A stretch of 64,000 nt of DNA. Origin: Flavobacterium agri (GTDB taxonomy: Bacteria; Bacteroidota; Bacteroidia; Flavobacteriales; Flavobacteriaceae). Where the stretch lies: positions 124,001 to 188,000 of the forward strand of contig NZ_JACBJI010000003.1 of the NCBI RefSeq assembly GCF_013401995.1, given 5' to 3'. Positions within the stretch are counted from its first letter, which is position 1. Each line of letters opens with the position of its first letter. The notes beneath the pieces are model-generated. The model ran no database searches. It saw only the letters and a program-made list of their open reading frames with translations, and was not told where the DNA came from. A program made the position numbers and the translations under genes. Positions 1-9,145 of this stretch are shown here, piece after piece.

Positions 1-42
1 CTTCCCAAACCTGACAAAATTTCACTAAATTCCATTTGGTCG

Positions 43-50
43 TATTTTTG
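43..50 (+). promoter_or_regulatory. Putative -7 promoter element of the rhomboid gene
   Basis: TATTTTTG matches the Bacteroidota -7 consensus TAnnTTTG and lies 64 bases upstream of the rhomboid start. The expected -33 position reads TTC rather than TTG, so the assignment is tentative. Confidence 0.35.
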
Positions 51-114
51 ACGAAACGCCGTCGACCAACCAACTCGTAAGTCGCAAGACTTTCGACTTT
101 GACTTTTGACTATC

Positions 115-921
115 ATGAACGACAATTACTTCAAATACACGCCATCGGTAATCCTGTTTCCGCTTTTGTTCACGTTCGCCATCTGGACGGTTTACGGATT
201 GGAGCAATATTACAATCTCGACTTGCATTTCCTCGCGATTTTACCGCGCACGGTTCAGGGATTGCCGGGTATTTTCACGAGTGCTTTCCTGCACGGAAGC
301 CTTGAGCACATCGCCAATAACAGCATCCCACTTGCGATTTTGATGGCCGCACTTATTTATTTCTACCGCGAGCTTTCGCTTAAAGTGATCTTTTTCGGGA
401 TACTGTTTTCGGGTGCGTTCACTTGGATTTTCGGCCGTCAGGATTATCATTTGGGCGCGAGCGGACTGATTTACGTGCTGTTCAGCTTTATCTTTTTCAA
501 AGGCATCATCACCAAATATTACAGGCTCGTCGCGCTTTCATTGGCAGTGATCATGAGCTACGGCGGAATGGTTTGGTATGTTTTTCCCGGAATTGAAGAC
601 TCGATCTCGTGGGAAGGACATTTGGGCGGTTTTCTCGCCGGATTGTTGTTCGCGATCGTTTACAAAACGCCCGAATACAAGGAAATGCTCAGGTATGATT
701 GGCAGCAACCCGATTTTAATCCCGAGGAAGATGCGTTTATGAGAAGGTTTGACGAGAACGGCAATTTTGTCGATCCGCCGAAGCCTGAACCGGAAGTGCA
801 AGAAGAGATCGCCCAGGCGACTAACAACGTAGTGCGCATCCATTACACATTCGTTCCTCAAATTCAGGAAATTCCGAAGCTCGATCCTGACAGCGAAACC
901 AATTTGGAGCACAAATCCTAG
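115..921 (+). CDS. Rhomboid family intramembrane serine protease
   Basis: This is a 268-residue polytopic membrane protein that should cleave transmembrane substrates within the bilayer of the inner membrane. The rhomboid hallmarks are visible: H65-x-x-x-N69 in the second helix, the GASG motif with the nucleophile S116, and the partner histidine H169 in EGHLGG. A hydrophilic C-terminal tail of about 70 residues, rich in Pro and Glu, follows the last helix. The ATG at 115 is preferred over a TTG three codons upstream because the protein starts naturally at MNDNYF. The gene stands alone, and rlmB is convergent downstream. The substrate cannot be inferred. Confidence 0.9.
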   Translation: MNDNYFKYTPSVILFPLLFTFAIWTVYGLEQYYNLDLHFLAILPRTVQGLPGIFTSAFLHGSLEHIANNSIPLAILMAALIYFYRELSLKVIFFGILFSGAFTWIFGRQDYHLGASGLIYVLFSFIFFKGIITKYYRLVALSLAVIMSYGGMVWYVFPGIEDSISWEGHLGGFLAGLLFAIVYKTPEYKEMLRYDWQQPDFNPEEDAFMRRFDENGNFVDPPKPEPEVQEEIAQATNNVVRIHYTFVPQIQEIPKLDPDSETNLEHKS

Positions 922-1070
922 CCCTGATGCAAGCGGTTAGCCTTTTGAAGGAAACGCCTCGATTTTGTTCCCGAAACCGAGCGACCGCAGGAAGCTCCTG
1001 TTTTGGGTTGCAAAAGGTGGCGTTTGCAAGAAAGCTAAAAGTGGGTCAGCAGGATTCGGCTTCTAAAAAA

Positions 1071-1808
1071 TTAAACGGTTCTCTGTCGCACAGTCTCGTA
1101 AAGGAACGCGCCGCAAGCCACGGAAACATTAAGCGAGCCAATCGTTCCGTACATAGGCAGCTTCGCTTTCTCATCGACAATTTTCAAAACCGAAGGATTG
1201 ATTCCGCGATCTTCCGATCCCATAATGATCGCCACGGGTTCGTTGAAATTGATGTCGTAAATGCTGTCTTCGGTCTTCTCGGTCGCCGCTACGGTCTTGA
1301 TGCCCGAGCCTTGCAGATAGAAAATCGCGTCCTTGATGTGCTCGACTTTACAGATCGGAATGTTGAACACGGCTCCGGCCGACGTTTTGACAGTGTCTCC
1401 GTTCACGGGAGCCGAACCTGCTTTTTGCACGATGATCCCATTCACGCCAGTACATTCCGCAGTCCTGATGATCGCACCGAAATTCCTCGCGTCACTCAAC
1501 TGGTCAAGGATCAGGAACAACGGCATTTTTCCGGATTCGGTGACCTGGTTGATCAGCGTTTCCATATCGTAGAACTTCACGGGCGAAATGCTAGCGATCG
1601 CTCCTTGATGATTGAGTTTGGTGATGCGGTTGAGTTTTTCGACAGGCACATACGAGAAATTGATGTTCTCCTTTTTTAGAGCTCCGAGCAAATCTTTCAT
1701 CAAGTTACCCTGTGCTTCCTTTTGGATAAATACTTTGTCGATTTCCTTTTTGTTGCGGATGGCTTCGAGGATGGCGCGTATGCCGAAAATGTGGTGTTCT
1801 TGTTCCAT
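1071..1808 (-). CDS. rlmB: 23S rRNA (guanosine-2'-O-)-methyltransferase RlmB / TrmH-family SpoU methylase
   Basis: This 245-residue SPOUT-class methyltransferase should transfer a methyl group from S-adenosylmethionine to a ribose 2'-hydroxyl of 23S rRNA (G2251 in E. coli RlmB). The N-terminal substrate-binding domain begins with the typical HHIFGIRAILEAI. The catalytic domain carries motif 1 (LSDARNFGAIIRTAE, with N and R), motif 2 (IIMGSEDRGI) and motif 3 (IGSLNVSVACGAF). Length and order fit RlmB; a tRNA-modifying paralogue cannot be excluded. The start is fixed by a -7 promoter element almost touching the ATG, so the mRNA would have a very short leader or none. Confidence 0.88.
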   Translation of the reverse strand: MEQEHHIFGIRAILEAIRNKKEIDKVFIQKEAQGNLMKDLLGALKKENINFSYVPVEKLNRITKLNHQGAIASISPVKFYDMETLINQVTESGKMPLFLILDQLSDARNFGAIIRTAECTGVNGIIVQKAGSAPVNGDTVKTSAGAVFNIPICKVEHIKDAIFYLQGSGIKTVAATEKTEDSIYDINFNEPVAIIMGSEDRGINPSVLKIVDEKAKLPMYGTIGSLNVSVACGAFLYETVRQRTV

Positions 1809-1812
1809 GGCG

Positions 1813-1820
1813 CAAAGATA
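1813..1820 (-). promoter_or_regulatory. Putative -7 element of rlmB (near-leaderless)
   Basis: On the minus strand the sequence reads TATCTTTG, followed by only four bases before the rlmB ATG. Nearly the same arrangement precedes recR. No TTG is present at the usual -33 distance. Confidence 0.5.
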
Positions 1821-1828
1821 GGTTATTG

Positions 1829-1921
1829 AGGATTATCAGATCGTCAGATTTTCAGATTGTCAGAATTAATCGCAGAAATCTGTAAATCCGTAATCTGTAA
1901 ATCTGACGATCTGTCAATCCT
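1829..1921. repeat. Long imperfect palindrome between the Omp85 gene and rlmB
   Basis: A 21-base arm at 1837-1857 pairs with 1893-1913 with a single mismatch. The outer arms AGGATT (1829-1834) and AATCCT (1916-1921) extend the stem. The loop contains a tandem copy of AATCTGTAAATC. The palindrome ends inside the stop codon of the upstream gene, so it may terminate or protect that mRNA. It looks like a dispersed intergenic repeat. Confidence 0.75.
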
Positions 1922-3584
1922 AAAAATTAGCCTTCAAGCTAAGGTGCACGATCGAATTCGACAGTTTAATCTCTTGGTCGCCCGTACTTCCGTTGGCGTA
2001 AACGAGGTTCAGAAGTCCGGTTTTGGTTTGCAGTCCAAAGCCGAAGCCAAGTCCTAGGAGCGAATCGCGCATATCGGACGTTTCATCTACGAAATAACCG
2101 TAATCGATGATCGAATGCACGTAAAGATTCGGGGCGAGCACATATCGGTATTCGGTCAAGATCGAACTCACGAAATTGGCCTGCAGGCTGCTCTCGTTGA
2201 AGCCACGTATGGAATTGATGCCGCCGAAACGGTACAATTCGTTGACGATATACACATCGCTGTTCAAGTAATAATTCTGGCTTTTGACGTTGACGATGTT
2301 CTTGTCGTTGAGATAGAAATTATGCCTTAAGCTGGCTTCGGCGAAAAACTGTCCGTTCTTTTGCAGGTTGGAATCGCGCGAACCGATACCGGCTTTGAGG
2401 TAAAGCCGCGTCTTTTCGGGAAACAGGAAATCGTCTACTTTGAAATCGACGAAATCGAGGTTGACCGTCGCGAACTTGTTCTTGTAGTCGTTGATCGAAA
2501 AGTTGTTCTGGTTTTGGATGTCGGACGATTCGGTGGCCTGATATCCCAAATACAATCGCGTGTTGTAGTTGAAATAATAGCCGATGTCGATCGCGGTTTT
2601 CGTATTCTGGAACGTCGAATCCTGCTTGAAGATGTTGAGCGCGGCCTTGACGCCGAAGCGCGATTTGAAAATGTACGGAAGCTCGATCGAGGCGTTGAAC
2701 GTGCGTTGTTCCTTTCCGTCAGACTTCCAATACAATGAAAATTCTTCGCCCGTATTTACGAAATTCACGAGCAACAGGTCGAGATAACCGCTGAACACGA
2801 TTTTGGAATTGGCTTCGTCGTTCGCAAACCCGACAAGCCCGTCGAAACGGGAAGGTTTGGCTTTTTCGATGTAGACGTAGACTTTGGTCGTGTCTGTCGT
2901 AAACAGGATTTCGGGATATTTCGTCTGGTTCACGAATCGGAACTTGTTCACGTCGTTGGACAAACTTTGCAGCGTTTCCTGGTTGAACGTCTTGTTTTTG
3001 TACAGTCGGCGGATGTTGCGTTTGTGGCCTTCGGGAAATTTGTCGTATCCGTTGAACACGATGTCGTTCAAAACGCGTTGCTTGCCCGTTTCGATCTTCA
3101 AATCGGCCACGAGCGAATTCCCTTTCCTGCGGAAGTTAACCAGCTGCAGTTTGGCAAGCGAATAGCCTTTCTTTTCGAGCGATTGCAAAGCGTTGTTGAG
3201 ATAGGTTTCGGTTTGGGAAATCGGCAGCGATATCGTGTCTTTTTCTCCGGGGAAAACCATCTCTTTGAGTTCGGGATTTTTACCTATATATATATGTACG
3301 TTTTTGGTGCGTTTTCCGAGCGCGAATTTATAGACGAAAGTAGAATCGTTCGTTTTGGAGTTTTCAATGATTTCGGACGATAAAAATCCGATGCGTTCAA
3401 GCTTGGAAGAAAGCGCTTTGGTTTCGGTTTCGATCGCCCTGACGTTCGGGAATGTTTTTACATAACCGACGGAGTCGATGATCTTGGTTTCGGTTTCATC
3501 GTTCCCCGAAATGACCAAGCCGAGCTGTTGCGCATTTGCCGCAAAGCCAAAAAGCAGGAACAGGATAGGGAAGAGGCGTTTCAA
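1920..3584 (-). CDS. Omp85-family outer membrane protein (BamA/TamA-like)
   Basis: The product has 554 residues, with a signal peptide ending at ANAQ around residue 19. Residues 20 to about 240 look like POTRA-type modules: short alternating strands and helices, including a segment on merging GKQRVLNDIVFNGY that is typical of POTRA folds. Residues from about 245 to the end alternate like a beta-barrel and finish in a C-terminal Phe, as outer membrane barrels usually do. It is shorter than BamA (about 800 residues) and resembles the small D15/surface-antigen proteins of flavobacteria. It probably inserts or translocates protein at the outer membrane, but its clients are unknown. It is transcribed divergently from rpsL. 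Confidence 0.75.
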   Translation of the reverse strand: MKRLFPILFLLFGFAANAQQLGLVISGNDETETKIIDSVGYVKTFPNVRAIETETKALSSKLERIGFLSSEIIENSKTNDSTFVYKFALGKRTKNVHIYIGKNPELKEMVFPGEKDTISLPISQTETYLNNALQSLEKKGYSLAKLQLVNFRRKGNSLVADLKIETGKQRVLNDIVFNGYDKFPEGHKRNIRRLYKNKTFNQETLQSLSNDVNKFRFVNQTKYPEILFTTDTTKVYVYIEKAKPSRFDGLVGFANDEANSKIVFSGYLDLLLVNFVNTGEEFSLYWKSDGKEQRTFNASIELPYIFKSRFGVKAALNIFKQDSTFQNTKTAIDIGYYFNYNTRLYLGYQATESSDIQNQNNFSINDYKNKFATVNLDFVDFKVDDFLFPEKTRLYLKAGIGSRDSNLQKNGQFFAEASLRHNFYLNDKNIVNVKSQNYYLNSDVYIVNELYRFGGINSIRGFNESSLQANFVSSILTEYRYVLAPNLYVHSIIDYGYFVDETSDMRDSLLGLGFGFGLQTKTGLLNLVYANGSTGDQEIKLSNSIVHLSLKANF

Positions 3585-3909
3585 AAGCAGTTTTTAGGTA
3601 AACGCAAAATAACGGAATTTAATATCAATGGAAATTTCAAATTCCAAAATCCAAACCCCAAATGCGTTGTTTAGAAGCTTCACTAGCCTGCCTGGTGCTT
3701 AACTTAATATAATAGTAACTTCAGTGCTTTTCCGGAATTGATTTTCCAGATTAATTTTGTCAACCTGATTCAAAAGTCGCAGTCGTTTTTTGTCGCATTC
3801 GAAACAAAACGAAGCTTTGCGAAGTCTTTTCGTGTCGCATTGGAATTTGGTTCCGAAGCGTCGGGATTATGCTTGGAATTTGTGTAGTTGAAAATTAATC
3901 AGTTAAGAT
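3585..3909. other. Intergenic region between the Omp85 gene and the rpsL promoter
   Basis: This stretch separates two divergent genes. No open frame with recognisable protein character was seen on either strand, and no RNA gene. It includes A+T-rich sequence and loosely repeated GTCGCA/TCGCATT words. The only assignable element is the rpsL promoter at its right edge. Confidence 0.6.
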
Positions 3910-3939
3910 TTGTTTCAATAAAATAATTGACTACCTTTG
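3910..3939 (+). promoter_or_regulatory. Promoter of the rpsL-rpsG-fusA-rpsJ operon
   Basis: TTG at 3910-3912 and TACCTTTG at 3932-3939 are separated by 19 bases, matching the Bacteroidota -33/-7 promoter. Transcription would start near 3943-3946, giving a leader of about 50 bases that begins with a small CCCG/CGGG hairpin (3944-3958). Confidence 0.75.
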
Positions 3940-3991
3940 CGACCCCGTAAATAGCGGGAATTAGAATCATAAAATTTTTTTAGTAAACATT

Positions 3992-4375
3992 ATGCCAACA
4001 ATTCAACAATTAGTAAGAACTGGAAGAACCCAGATAACTAAGAAGAGTAAATCGGTTGCTTTGGATTCATGTCCTCAAAGACGTGGCGTTTGTACGCGTG
4101 TTTACACCACGACTCCTAAAAAGCCAAACTCTGCGATGCGTAAAGTAGCGCGTGTACGTTTGACTAACGGGAACGAGGTGAACGCATACATCCCAGGAGA
4201 AGGACACAACCTCCAAGAGCACTCGATAGTATTAGTTAGGGGCGGAAGGGTAAAAGATTTGCCAGGAGTTCGTTATCACATTGTGCGCGGTGCGCTTGAC
4301 ACTTCTGGTGTTGCAGGCCGTACACAACGTCGTTCGAAATACGGAGCAAAACGCCCTAAAGACGCAAAAAAGTAA
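3992..4375 (+). CDS. rpsL: Small subunit ribosomal protein S12
   Basis: The 127-residue protein sits at the decoding centre and helps enforce accurate codon reading. The conserved KKPNSA loop and the [11 protein letters not shown] loop, which carries the Asp that is methylthiolated in many bacteria, are both present. The lysines of both loops, the usual sites of streptomycin-resistance changes, are of the sensitive type. It is the first gene of the str operon, 53 bases after the promoter. Confidence 0.98.
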   Translation: MPTIQQLVRTGRTQITKKSKSVALDSCPQRRGVCTRVYTTTPKKPNSAMRKVARVRLTNGNEVNAYIPGEGHNLQEHSIVLVRGGRVKDLPGVRYHIVRGALDTSGVAGRTQRRSKYGAKRPKDAKK

Positions 4376-4400
4376 TTTAAAAACTTTTAAGTAAGAAGAA

Positions 4401-4877
4401 ATGAGAAAAAGACAGGCCAAGAAAAGACCTCTTTTACCAGATCCGCGTTTCAATGACCAGTTGGTAACACGTTTTGTAAACAACTTGATGTGGGACGGTA
4501 AAAAATCGACTGCGTTCAAAGTATTCTACGATGCTATCGATATCGTGGAGTCTAAGAAGCAGGACGCCGAGAAATCGGCACTAGAAATTTGGAAAGACGC
4601 TTTGACTAACGTAATGCCGCACGTAGAAGTACGTTCGCGTCGTGTTGGTGGAGCTACATTCCAGATCCCAATGCAAATTCGTCCGGATCGCAAGATCTCT
4701 ATGGCGATGAAGTGGATGATCCTTTACGCACGCCGCCGTAACGAGAAATCGATGGCTCAGCGTTTGGCTAACGAAGTCTTGGCTGCTGCCAAAGAAGAAG
4801 GAGCTGCTGTGAAAAAACGTATGGATACTCACAAGATGGCAGAAGCTAACAAAGCATTCTCTCACTTTAGATTCTAA
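4401..4877 (+). CDS. rpsG: Small subunit ribosomal protein S7
   Basis: The 158-residue protein initiates assembly of the 30S head by binding the 3' major domain of 16S rRNA. The start MRKRQAKKR and the core [17 protein letters not shown] are family-typical. It lies 25 bases after rpsL and 6 bases before fusA. The start is preceded by an A-rich stretch instead of a Shine-Dalgarno sequence, as for the other genes here. Confidence 0.98.
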   Translation: MRKRQAKKRPLLPDPRFNDQLVTRFVNNLMWDGKKSTAFKVFYDAIDIVESKKQDAEKSALEIWKDALTNVMPHVEVRSRRVGGATFQIPMQIRPDRKISMAMKWMILYARRRNEKSMAQRLANEVLAAAKEEGAAVKKRMDTHKMAEANKAFSHFRF

Positions 4878-4883
4878 TCAGAA

Positions 4884-7007
4884 ATGGCAAGAGACTTAAA
4901 ATTTACAAGAAATATCGGGATCGCTGCTCACATCGACGCAGGAAAGACTACGACGACTGAGCGTATCCTATTTTACACCGGAAAATCGCACAAGATCGGT
5001 GAGGTTCACGACGGTGCTGCAACGATGGACTGGATGGCTCAGGAGCAAGAGCGTGGTATCACGATCACTTCTGCTGCTACGACTTGCGAGTGGGTATTCC
5101 CGACTCAGCAAGGAAAGCCGACTGCAGATGCTAAGCCTTATCACTTCAACATCATCGATACTCCGGGACACGTTGACTTTACCGTAGAGGTAAACCGTTC
5201 CCTTCGCGTACTCGATGGTCTTGTGTTCCTTTTCTCTGCTGTTGACGGAGTTGAGCCGCAGTCAGAAACAAACTGGCGTTTGGCGGACAACTACAAAGTG
5301 CCACGTATGGGATTCGTGAACAAGATGGACCGTCAAGGTTCGAACTTCTTGCGCGTTTGCCAGCAGGTAAAAGATATGTTGAAATCTAATGCTGTGCCAA
5401 TCGTTTTGCCGATCGGTGAAGAAGAAGATTTCAAAGGTATCGTTGACTTGGTGAAAAACCAGGCTATCGTATGGCACGATGCAACTCAAGGAGCTACTTT
5501 CGACGTGATCGACATTCCTGAAGACATGAAAGAAGAGGCGCACCAGTACCGCGCAATGCTTATCGAAGCAGTTGCCGAGTACGATGAGTCTTTGATGGAG
5601 AAATTCTTCGAGGATGAAAACTCGATCACCGAAGACGAAATCAACAACGCACTTCGCAAGGCGGCTATCGATATGTCTATCATCCCGATGCTTTGCGGAT
5701 CTTCGTTCAAGAACAAAGGCGTGCAGTTCATGCTTGACGCGGTTTGTAAATATCTTCCTTCTCCGCTTGACAAAGAGGCTATCGAAGGTACAAACCCCGA
5801 CACGGAGCAAGCTGAATCGCGCAAGCCGGACGTTAAGGAGCCATTCGCGGCTTTGGCGTTCAAGATCGCAACTGACCCTTACGTAGGTCGTTTGGCGTTC
5901 TTCCGCGCTTACTCTGGTCGTTTGGATGCAGGTTCTTACATCTTGAACACGCGTTCAGGAAACAAAGAACGTATCTCCCGTATCTACCAGATGCACGCGA
6001 ACAAGCAAAACCCGATCGAATTCATCGAAGCTGGTGACATCGGAGCGGCTGTAGGATTTAAGGACATCAAGACCGGAGACACGATGTGTGACGAAAAGCA
6101 CCCGATCGTTCTCGAATCTATGGATTTCCCTGCGCCGGTAATCGGTATCGCTATCGAGCCTAAAACTAAGGCCGACGTTGATAAGATGGGTATGGCTTTG
6201 GCTAAACTGGCCGAAGAAGATCCGACGTTCCAGGTTAAGACCGACGAGGCTTCAGGACAAACGATCATTTCAGGTATGGGTGAGCTCCACTTGGATATCC
6301 TGGTTGACCGTATGCGTCGTGAATTCAAAGTCGAAGTTAACCAAGGCGAGCCTCAGGTTGAGTACAAAGAAGCGTTTACACGTGCTGCACAACACCGTGA
6401 AGTTTACAAGAAACAGACTGGTGGTCGCGGTAAATTTGCCGACATCGTGTTCAAGATCGAGCCTGCAGACGAAGGTTTCGTAGGTCTTCAGTTCGTGAAC
6501 GAGGTGAAAGGCGGTAACGTTCCTAAAGAATACGTTCCGTCTGTAGAGAAAGGTTTCAAAGCCGCTATGAAACAAGGTCCTTTGGCCGGTTACGAAGTGG
6601 ATAGCTTGAAAGTAACGCTTCTCGACGGATCTTTCCACCCTGTGGATTCCGATGCGCTTTCATTCGAATTGGCTGCTAAACTTGGATACAAAGAATCTGG
6701 CCGTGCTGCCGGAGCGGTTATCCTTGAGCCGATCATGAAATTGGAAGTCATCACTCCGGAAGAAAACATGGGTGATATCGTAGGTGACTTGAACCGTCGT
6801 CGCGGACAGGTCAACGACATGAGCGACCGTAACGGTGCCAAAGTTATCAAGGCATTCGTTCCGCTTTCTGAAATGTTCGGTTACGTGACTACATTGCGTA
6901 CCCTTTCTTCAGGTCGTGCGACGTCTACAATGGAATTCGATCACTACGAGGAGACGCCATCGAACATCTCTGAACAGGTTATCAAAAAAGCAAAAGGTAA
7001 CGCTTAA
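4884..7007 (+). CDS. fusA: Elongation factor G
   Basis: This 707-residue GTPase translocates tRNA and mRNA through the ribosome. The G domain is complete: the P-loop in [15 protein letters not shown], the switch I region [18 protein letters not shown] and NKMD. Domains II to V follow, with domain IV recognisable by [15 protein letters not shown]. Length matches the canonical EF-G. Unlike in many bacteria, no tuf gene follows. rpsJ comes directly after with an 11-base gap. Confidence 0.98.
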   Translation: MARDLKFTRNIGIAAHIDAGKTTTTERILFYTGKSHKIGEVHDGAATMDWMAQEQERGITITSAATTCEWVFPTQQGKPTADAKPYHFNIIDTPGHVDFTVEVNRSLRVLDGLVFLFSAVDGVEPQSETNWRLADNYKVPRMGFVNKMDRQGSNFLRVCQQVKDMLKSNAVPIVLPIGEEEDFKGIVDLVKNQAIVWHDATQGATFDVIDIPEDMKEEAHQYRAMLIEAVAEYDESLMEKFFEDENSITEDEINNALRKAAIDMSIIPMLCGSSFKNKGVQFMLDAVCKYLPSPLDKEAIEGTNPDTEQAESRKPDVKEPFAALAFKIATDPYVGRLAFFRAYSGRLDAGSYILNTRSGNKERISRIYQMHANKQNPIEFIEAGDIGAAVGFKDIKTGDTMCDEKHPIVLESMDFPAPVIGIAIEPKTKADVDKMGMALAKLAEEDPTFQVKTDEASGQTIISGMGELHLDILVDRMRREFKVEVNQGEPQVEYKEAFTRAAQHREVYKKQTGGRGKFADIVFKIEPADEGFVGLQFVNEVKGGNVPKEYVPSVEKGFKAAMKQGPLAGYEVDSLKVTLLDGSFHPVDSDALSFELAAKLGYKESGRAAGAVILEPIMKLEVITPEENMGDIVGDLNRRRGQVNDMSDRNGAKVIKAFVPLSEMFGYVTTLRTLSSGRATSTMEFDHYEETPSNISEQVIKKAKGNA

Positions 7008-7018
7008 TCTTTAAGAAA

Positions 7019-7324
7019 ATGAGTCAAAAAATCAGAATAAAACTGAAGTCTTACGATCACATGCTCGTTGACAAATCGTCCGAGAAGATCGTAAAAACCG
7101 TAAAAAGCACGGGAGCTGTGGTAACTGGTCCGATTCCGTTGCCTACGAACAAAAAGCTTTTTACAGTACTACGTTCACCTCACGTAAACAAGAAAGCGCG
7201 TGAGCAGTTCGAAGTAATGTCTTACAAAAGACTTATCGATATCTACTCTTCTTCATCAAAGACAATCGACGCTCTAATGAAGCTTGAATTGCCTAGCGGT
7301 GTTGAAGTTGAAATCAAAGTCTGA
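7019..7324 (+). CDS. rpsJ: Small subunit ribosomal protein S10
   Basis: The 101-residue protein belongs to the 30S head and also serves as NusE in antitermination complexes. The motifs [10 protein letters not shown] near the start and [22 protein letters not shown] are diagnostic. It is the last gene of the str transcription unit: a strong intrinsic terminator lies 23 bases after the stop. It is thus separated from rplC, with which it heads the S10 operon in E. coli. Confidence 0.98.
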   Translation: MSQKIRIKLKSYDHMLVDKSSEKIVKTVKSTGAVVTGPIPLPTNKKLFTVLRSPHVNKKAREQFEVMSYKRLIDIYSSSSKTIDALMKLELPSGVEVEIKV

Positions 7325-7347
7325 TAATTCAGAATAGATAATCAAAG

Positions 7348-7384
7348 GCAAATGATCGGATCATTCCGGTCATTTGCTTTTTTA
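7348..7384 (+). terminator. Intrinsic terminator of the rpsL-rpsJ operon
   Basis: A 13-base arm (7348-7360) pairs with 7365-7377, including one G-U pair, around a TCAT loop. Six T residues follow. The hairpin is strong and well placed. Confidence 0.88.
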
Positions 7385-7495
7385 TTAAGGTTGCTGGATA
7401 AGGCTGAAATGCTTGTTTTTTGGGGAGTTTTTGATCGGATATCGCGAGTTTGTCGATGTTTTGAAATATTCTTCAGAAAACATGCTGATTACGTT

Positions 7496-7525
7496 TTGTT
7501 TAGTAAATCTTAATCTCTATATTTG
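7496..7525 (+). promoter_or_regulatory. Promoter of the rplC-rplQ operon
   Basis: TTG at 7496-7498 and TATATTTG at 7518-7525 are 19 bases apart, the same geometry as the rpsL promoter. The transcript would start near 7530 and carry a leader of about 60 bases before rplC. Confidence 0.78.
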
Positions 7526-7531
7526 CACGCT

Positions 7532-7557
7532 CAAAAAATAGCGTCTTTGCTATTTTG
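7532..7557 (+). promoter_or_regulatory. Hairpin at the 5' end of the rplC leader
   Basis: AAAATAGC (7535-7542) pairs with GCTATTTT (7549-7556) around a six-base loop, right at the predicted transcript start. It could stabilise the long mRNA or act in autogenous control. No protein-binding signature was recognised. Confidence 0.4.
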
Positions 7558-7588
7558 AAATCAATTGTTTAATAATTAATTAGTTTTT

Positions 7589-8206
7589 ATGTCTGGGTTA
7601 ATTGGAAGAAAAATCGGCATGACCAGCATTTTCGACGAGAACGGGAAGAACATCCCTTGTACCGTGATCGAAGCTGGACCATGTGTGGTTACCCAAGTCA
7701 GAACCAACGAGGTTGACGGGTATGAAGCGTTGCAACTTGGTTTCGATGACAAATCTGAAAAACATTCCAACAAAGCGGCCGAAGGTCACTTTAAGAAAGC
7801 GGGAACTGTTGCTAAGAAGAAAGTCGTCGAATTCCAGGATTTTGCAACAGAGCAGAAACTTGGTGACGTTATCGACGTTACTATTTTTTCTGAAGGCGAA
7901 TTTGTAGACATCCAAGGTGTCTCTAAAGGAAAAGGTTTCCAAGGTGTTGTTAAACGTCACGGATTTGGCGGGGTAGGACAGTCTACTCACGGTCAGCACA
8001 ACCGTTTGCGCGCACCTGGTTCTGTTGGAGCTTCATCTTATCCTTCACGTGTATTCAAAGGAATGCGTATGGCGGGAAGAATGGGTGGAGTTAATGTTAA
8101 AGTACAAAACCTAAGAGTTTTGAAGGTAGTTGCCGACAAAAACCTGATCCTTGTTAAAGGTGCGGTTCCGGGACACAAAGACTCTTACCTAATCATTCAG
8201 AAGTAA
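7589..8206 (+). CDS. rplC: Large subunit ribosomal protein L3
   Basis: The 205-residue protein is an early assembly factor of the 50S subunit whose long loop reaches the peptidyl transferase centre. The start [13 protein letters not shown] and the extended basic loop around [16 protein letters not shown], with the Gln that is methylated in many bacteria, are clear. It is the first gene of the second ribosomal transcription unit. Its stop overlaps the rplD start by one base (TAATG), which suggests translational coupling. Confidence 0.98.
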   Translation: MSGLIGRKIGMTSIFDENGKNIPCTVIEAGPCVVTQVRTNEVDGYEALQLGFDDKSEKHSNKAAEGHFKKAGTVAKKKVVEFQDFATEQKLGDVIDVTIFSEGEFVDIQGVSKGKGFQGVVKRHGFGGVGQSTHGQHNRLRAPGSVGASSYPSRVFKGMRMAGRMGGVNVKVQNLRVLKVVADKNLILVKGAVPGHKDSYLIIQK

Positions 8207-8835
8207 TGGACGTAAAAGTTTTAAATATCAGCGGAAAAGAAACCGGACGTACAGTAAGCCTGGACGCTGCGGTTTTCGGGATCGAGCCTAACAAACACGC
8301 CGTTTACCTTGATGTGAAGCAGTATTTGGCCAACCAACGCCAGGGAACTCACAAAGCGAAAGAGCGTGCTGAAGTTACAGGTTCTACTCGTAAGATCAAG
8401 AAGCAAAAAGGAACTGGTACAGCTCGTGCGGGTTCTGTAAAGTCACCAGTTTTCAAAGGTGGTGGTACTATCTTCGGACCACGTCCAAGAAGCTACTCGT
8501 TCAAATTGAACAAAAACTTGAAGCGTTTGGCTCGTAAGTCGGTGCTTTCTGCAAAGGTTCAGGAGAACAATCTGGTAGTTCTTGAGGACTTCAACTTCGA
8601 GACTCCAAACACGAAAAACTTCATCAACGTATTGAAAGCGTTGGGCTTAGAGAACAAAAAGTCTTTGTTCGTGTTGGGTGATTCGAATAAAAATATATAT
8701 TTGTCGTCACGAAATTTGAAGGCTTCAAATGTTGTAACATCTTCAGAATTAAGCACTTACGCGATTCTAAACGCGAACAATGTTGTGCTTCTTGAAGGTT
8801 CTGTAGAAGGAATTGTTGAGAATTTAAGCAAATAA
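8206..8835 (+). CDS. rplD: Large subunit ribosomal protein L4
   Basis: The 209-residue protein binds domain I of 23S rRNA and lines the exit tunnel with its long loop ([12 protein letters not shown] to GPRPRSYSF). In E. coli L4 represses its own operon by binding the S10 leader. Here S10 is in a separate unit, so that mode of control would have to act on the rplC leader, if it exists. Confidence 0.97.
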   Translation: MDVKVLNISGKETGRTVSLDAAVFGIEPNKHAVYLDVKQYLANQRQGTHKAKERAEVTGSTRKIKKQKGTGTARAGSVKSPVFKGGGTIFGPRPRSYSFKLNKNLKRLARKSVLSAKVQENNLVVLEDFNFETPNTKNFINVLKALGLENKKSLFVLGDSNKNIYLSSRNLKASNVVTSSELSTYAILNANNVVLLEGSVEGIVENLSK

Positions 8836-8842
8836 GAAGGCG

Positions 8843-9133
8843 ATGAGTATCATTATCAAACCTATCGTTACTGAAAAAGTAACCCGTGAAAGCGAGCTTT
8901 CGAACCGTTTCGGTTTCGTGGTGAACAAAAAAGCCAACAAGGTGGAAATCAAGAAAGCGGTCGAGGCTGCTTACGGAGTTACCGTTGTTGAAGTGAACAC
9001 TATGAACGTTCGCCCTGACCGTTCCGTTAAATACACTAAAAGTGGATTGATCAGCGGAAAGACGAATTCTTACAAGAAGGCCATCGTCCAGGTTAAGGAA
9101 GGAGACACAATCGATTTTTATAACAACATCTAA
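8843..9133 (+). CDS. rplW: Large subunit ribosomal protein L23
   Basis: This 96-residue protein at the tunnel exit forms the docking site for trigger factor and SRP. IIKPIVTEKVTRESE near the start and NKVEIKKAVE match the family. It lies 7 bases after rplD. Confidence 0.97.
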   Translation: MSIIIKPIVTEKVTRESELSNRFGFVVNKKANKVEIKKAVEAAYGVTVVEVNTMNVRPDRSVKYTKSGLISGKTNSYKKAIVQVKEGDTIDFYNNI

Positions 9134-9145
9134 TAGAAGACGAAA

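Noticed and set aside
1..114. Tail of an upstream gene at the window start
   Set aside because: No open frame entering from the left edge shows recognisable protein character. The stretch contains TTTCGACTTTGAC-like words typical of intergenic DNA.
927..1679. A 250-codon open frame on the plus strand opposite rlmB
   Set aside because: It overlaps rlmB almost completely on the other strand, shows no family character, and the RlmB motifs are unmistakable.
2115..3383. Several plus-strand open frames opposite the Omp85 gene
   Set aside because: They are strand shadows with Val-, Asp- and Arg-rich translations. The minus-strand protein has a signal peptide and barrel features.
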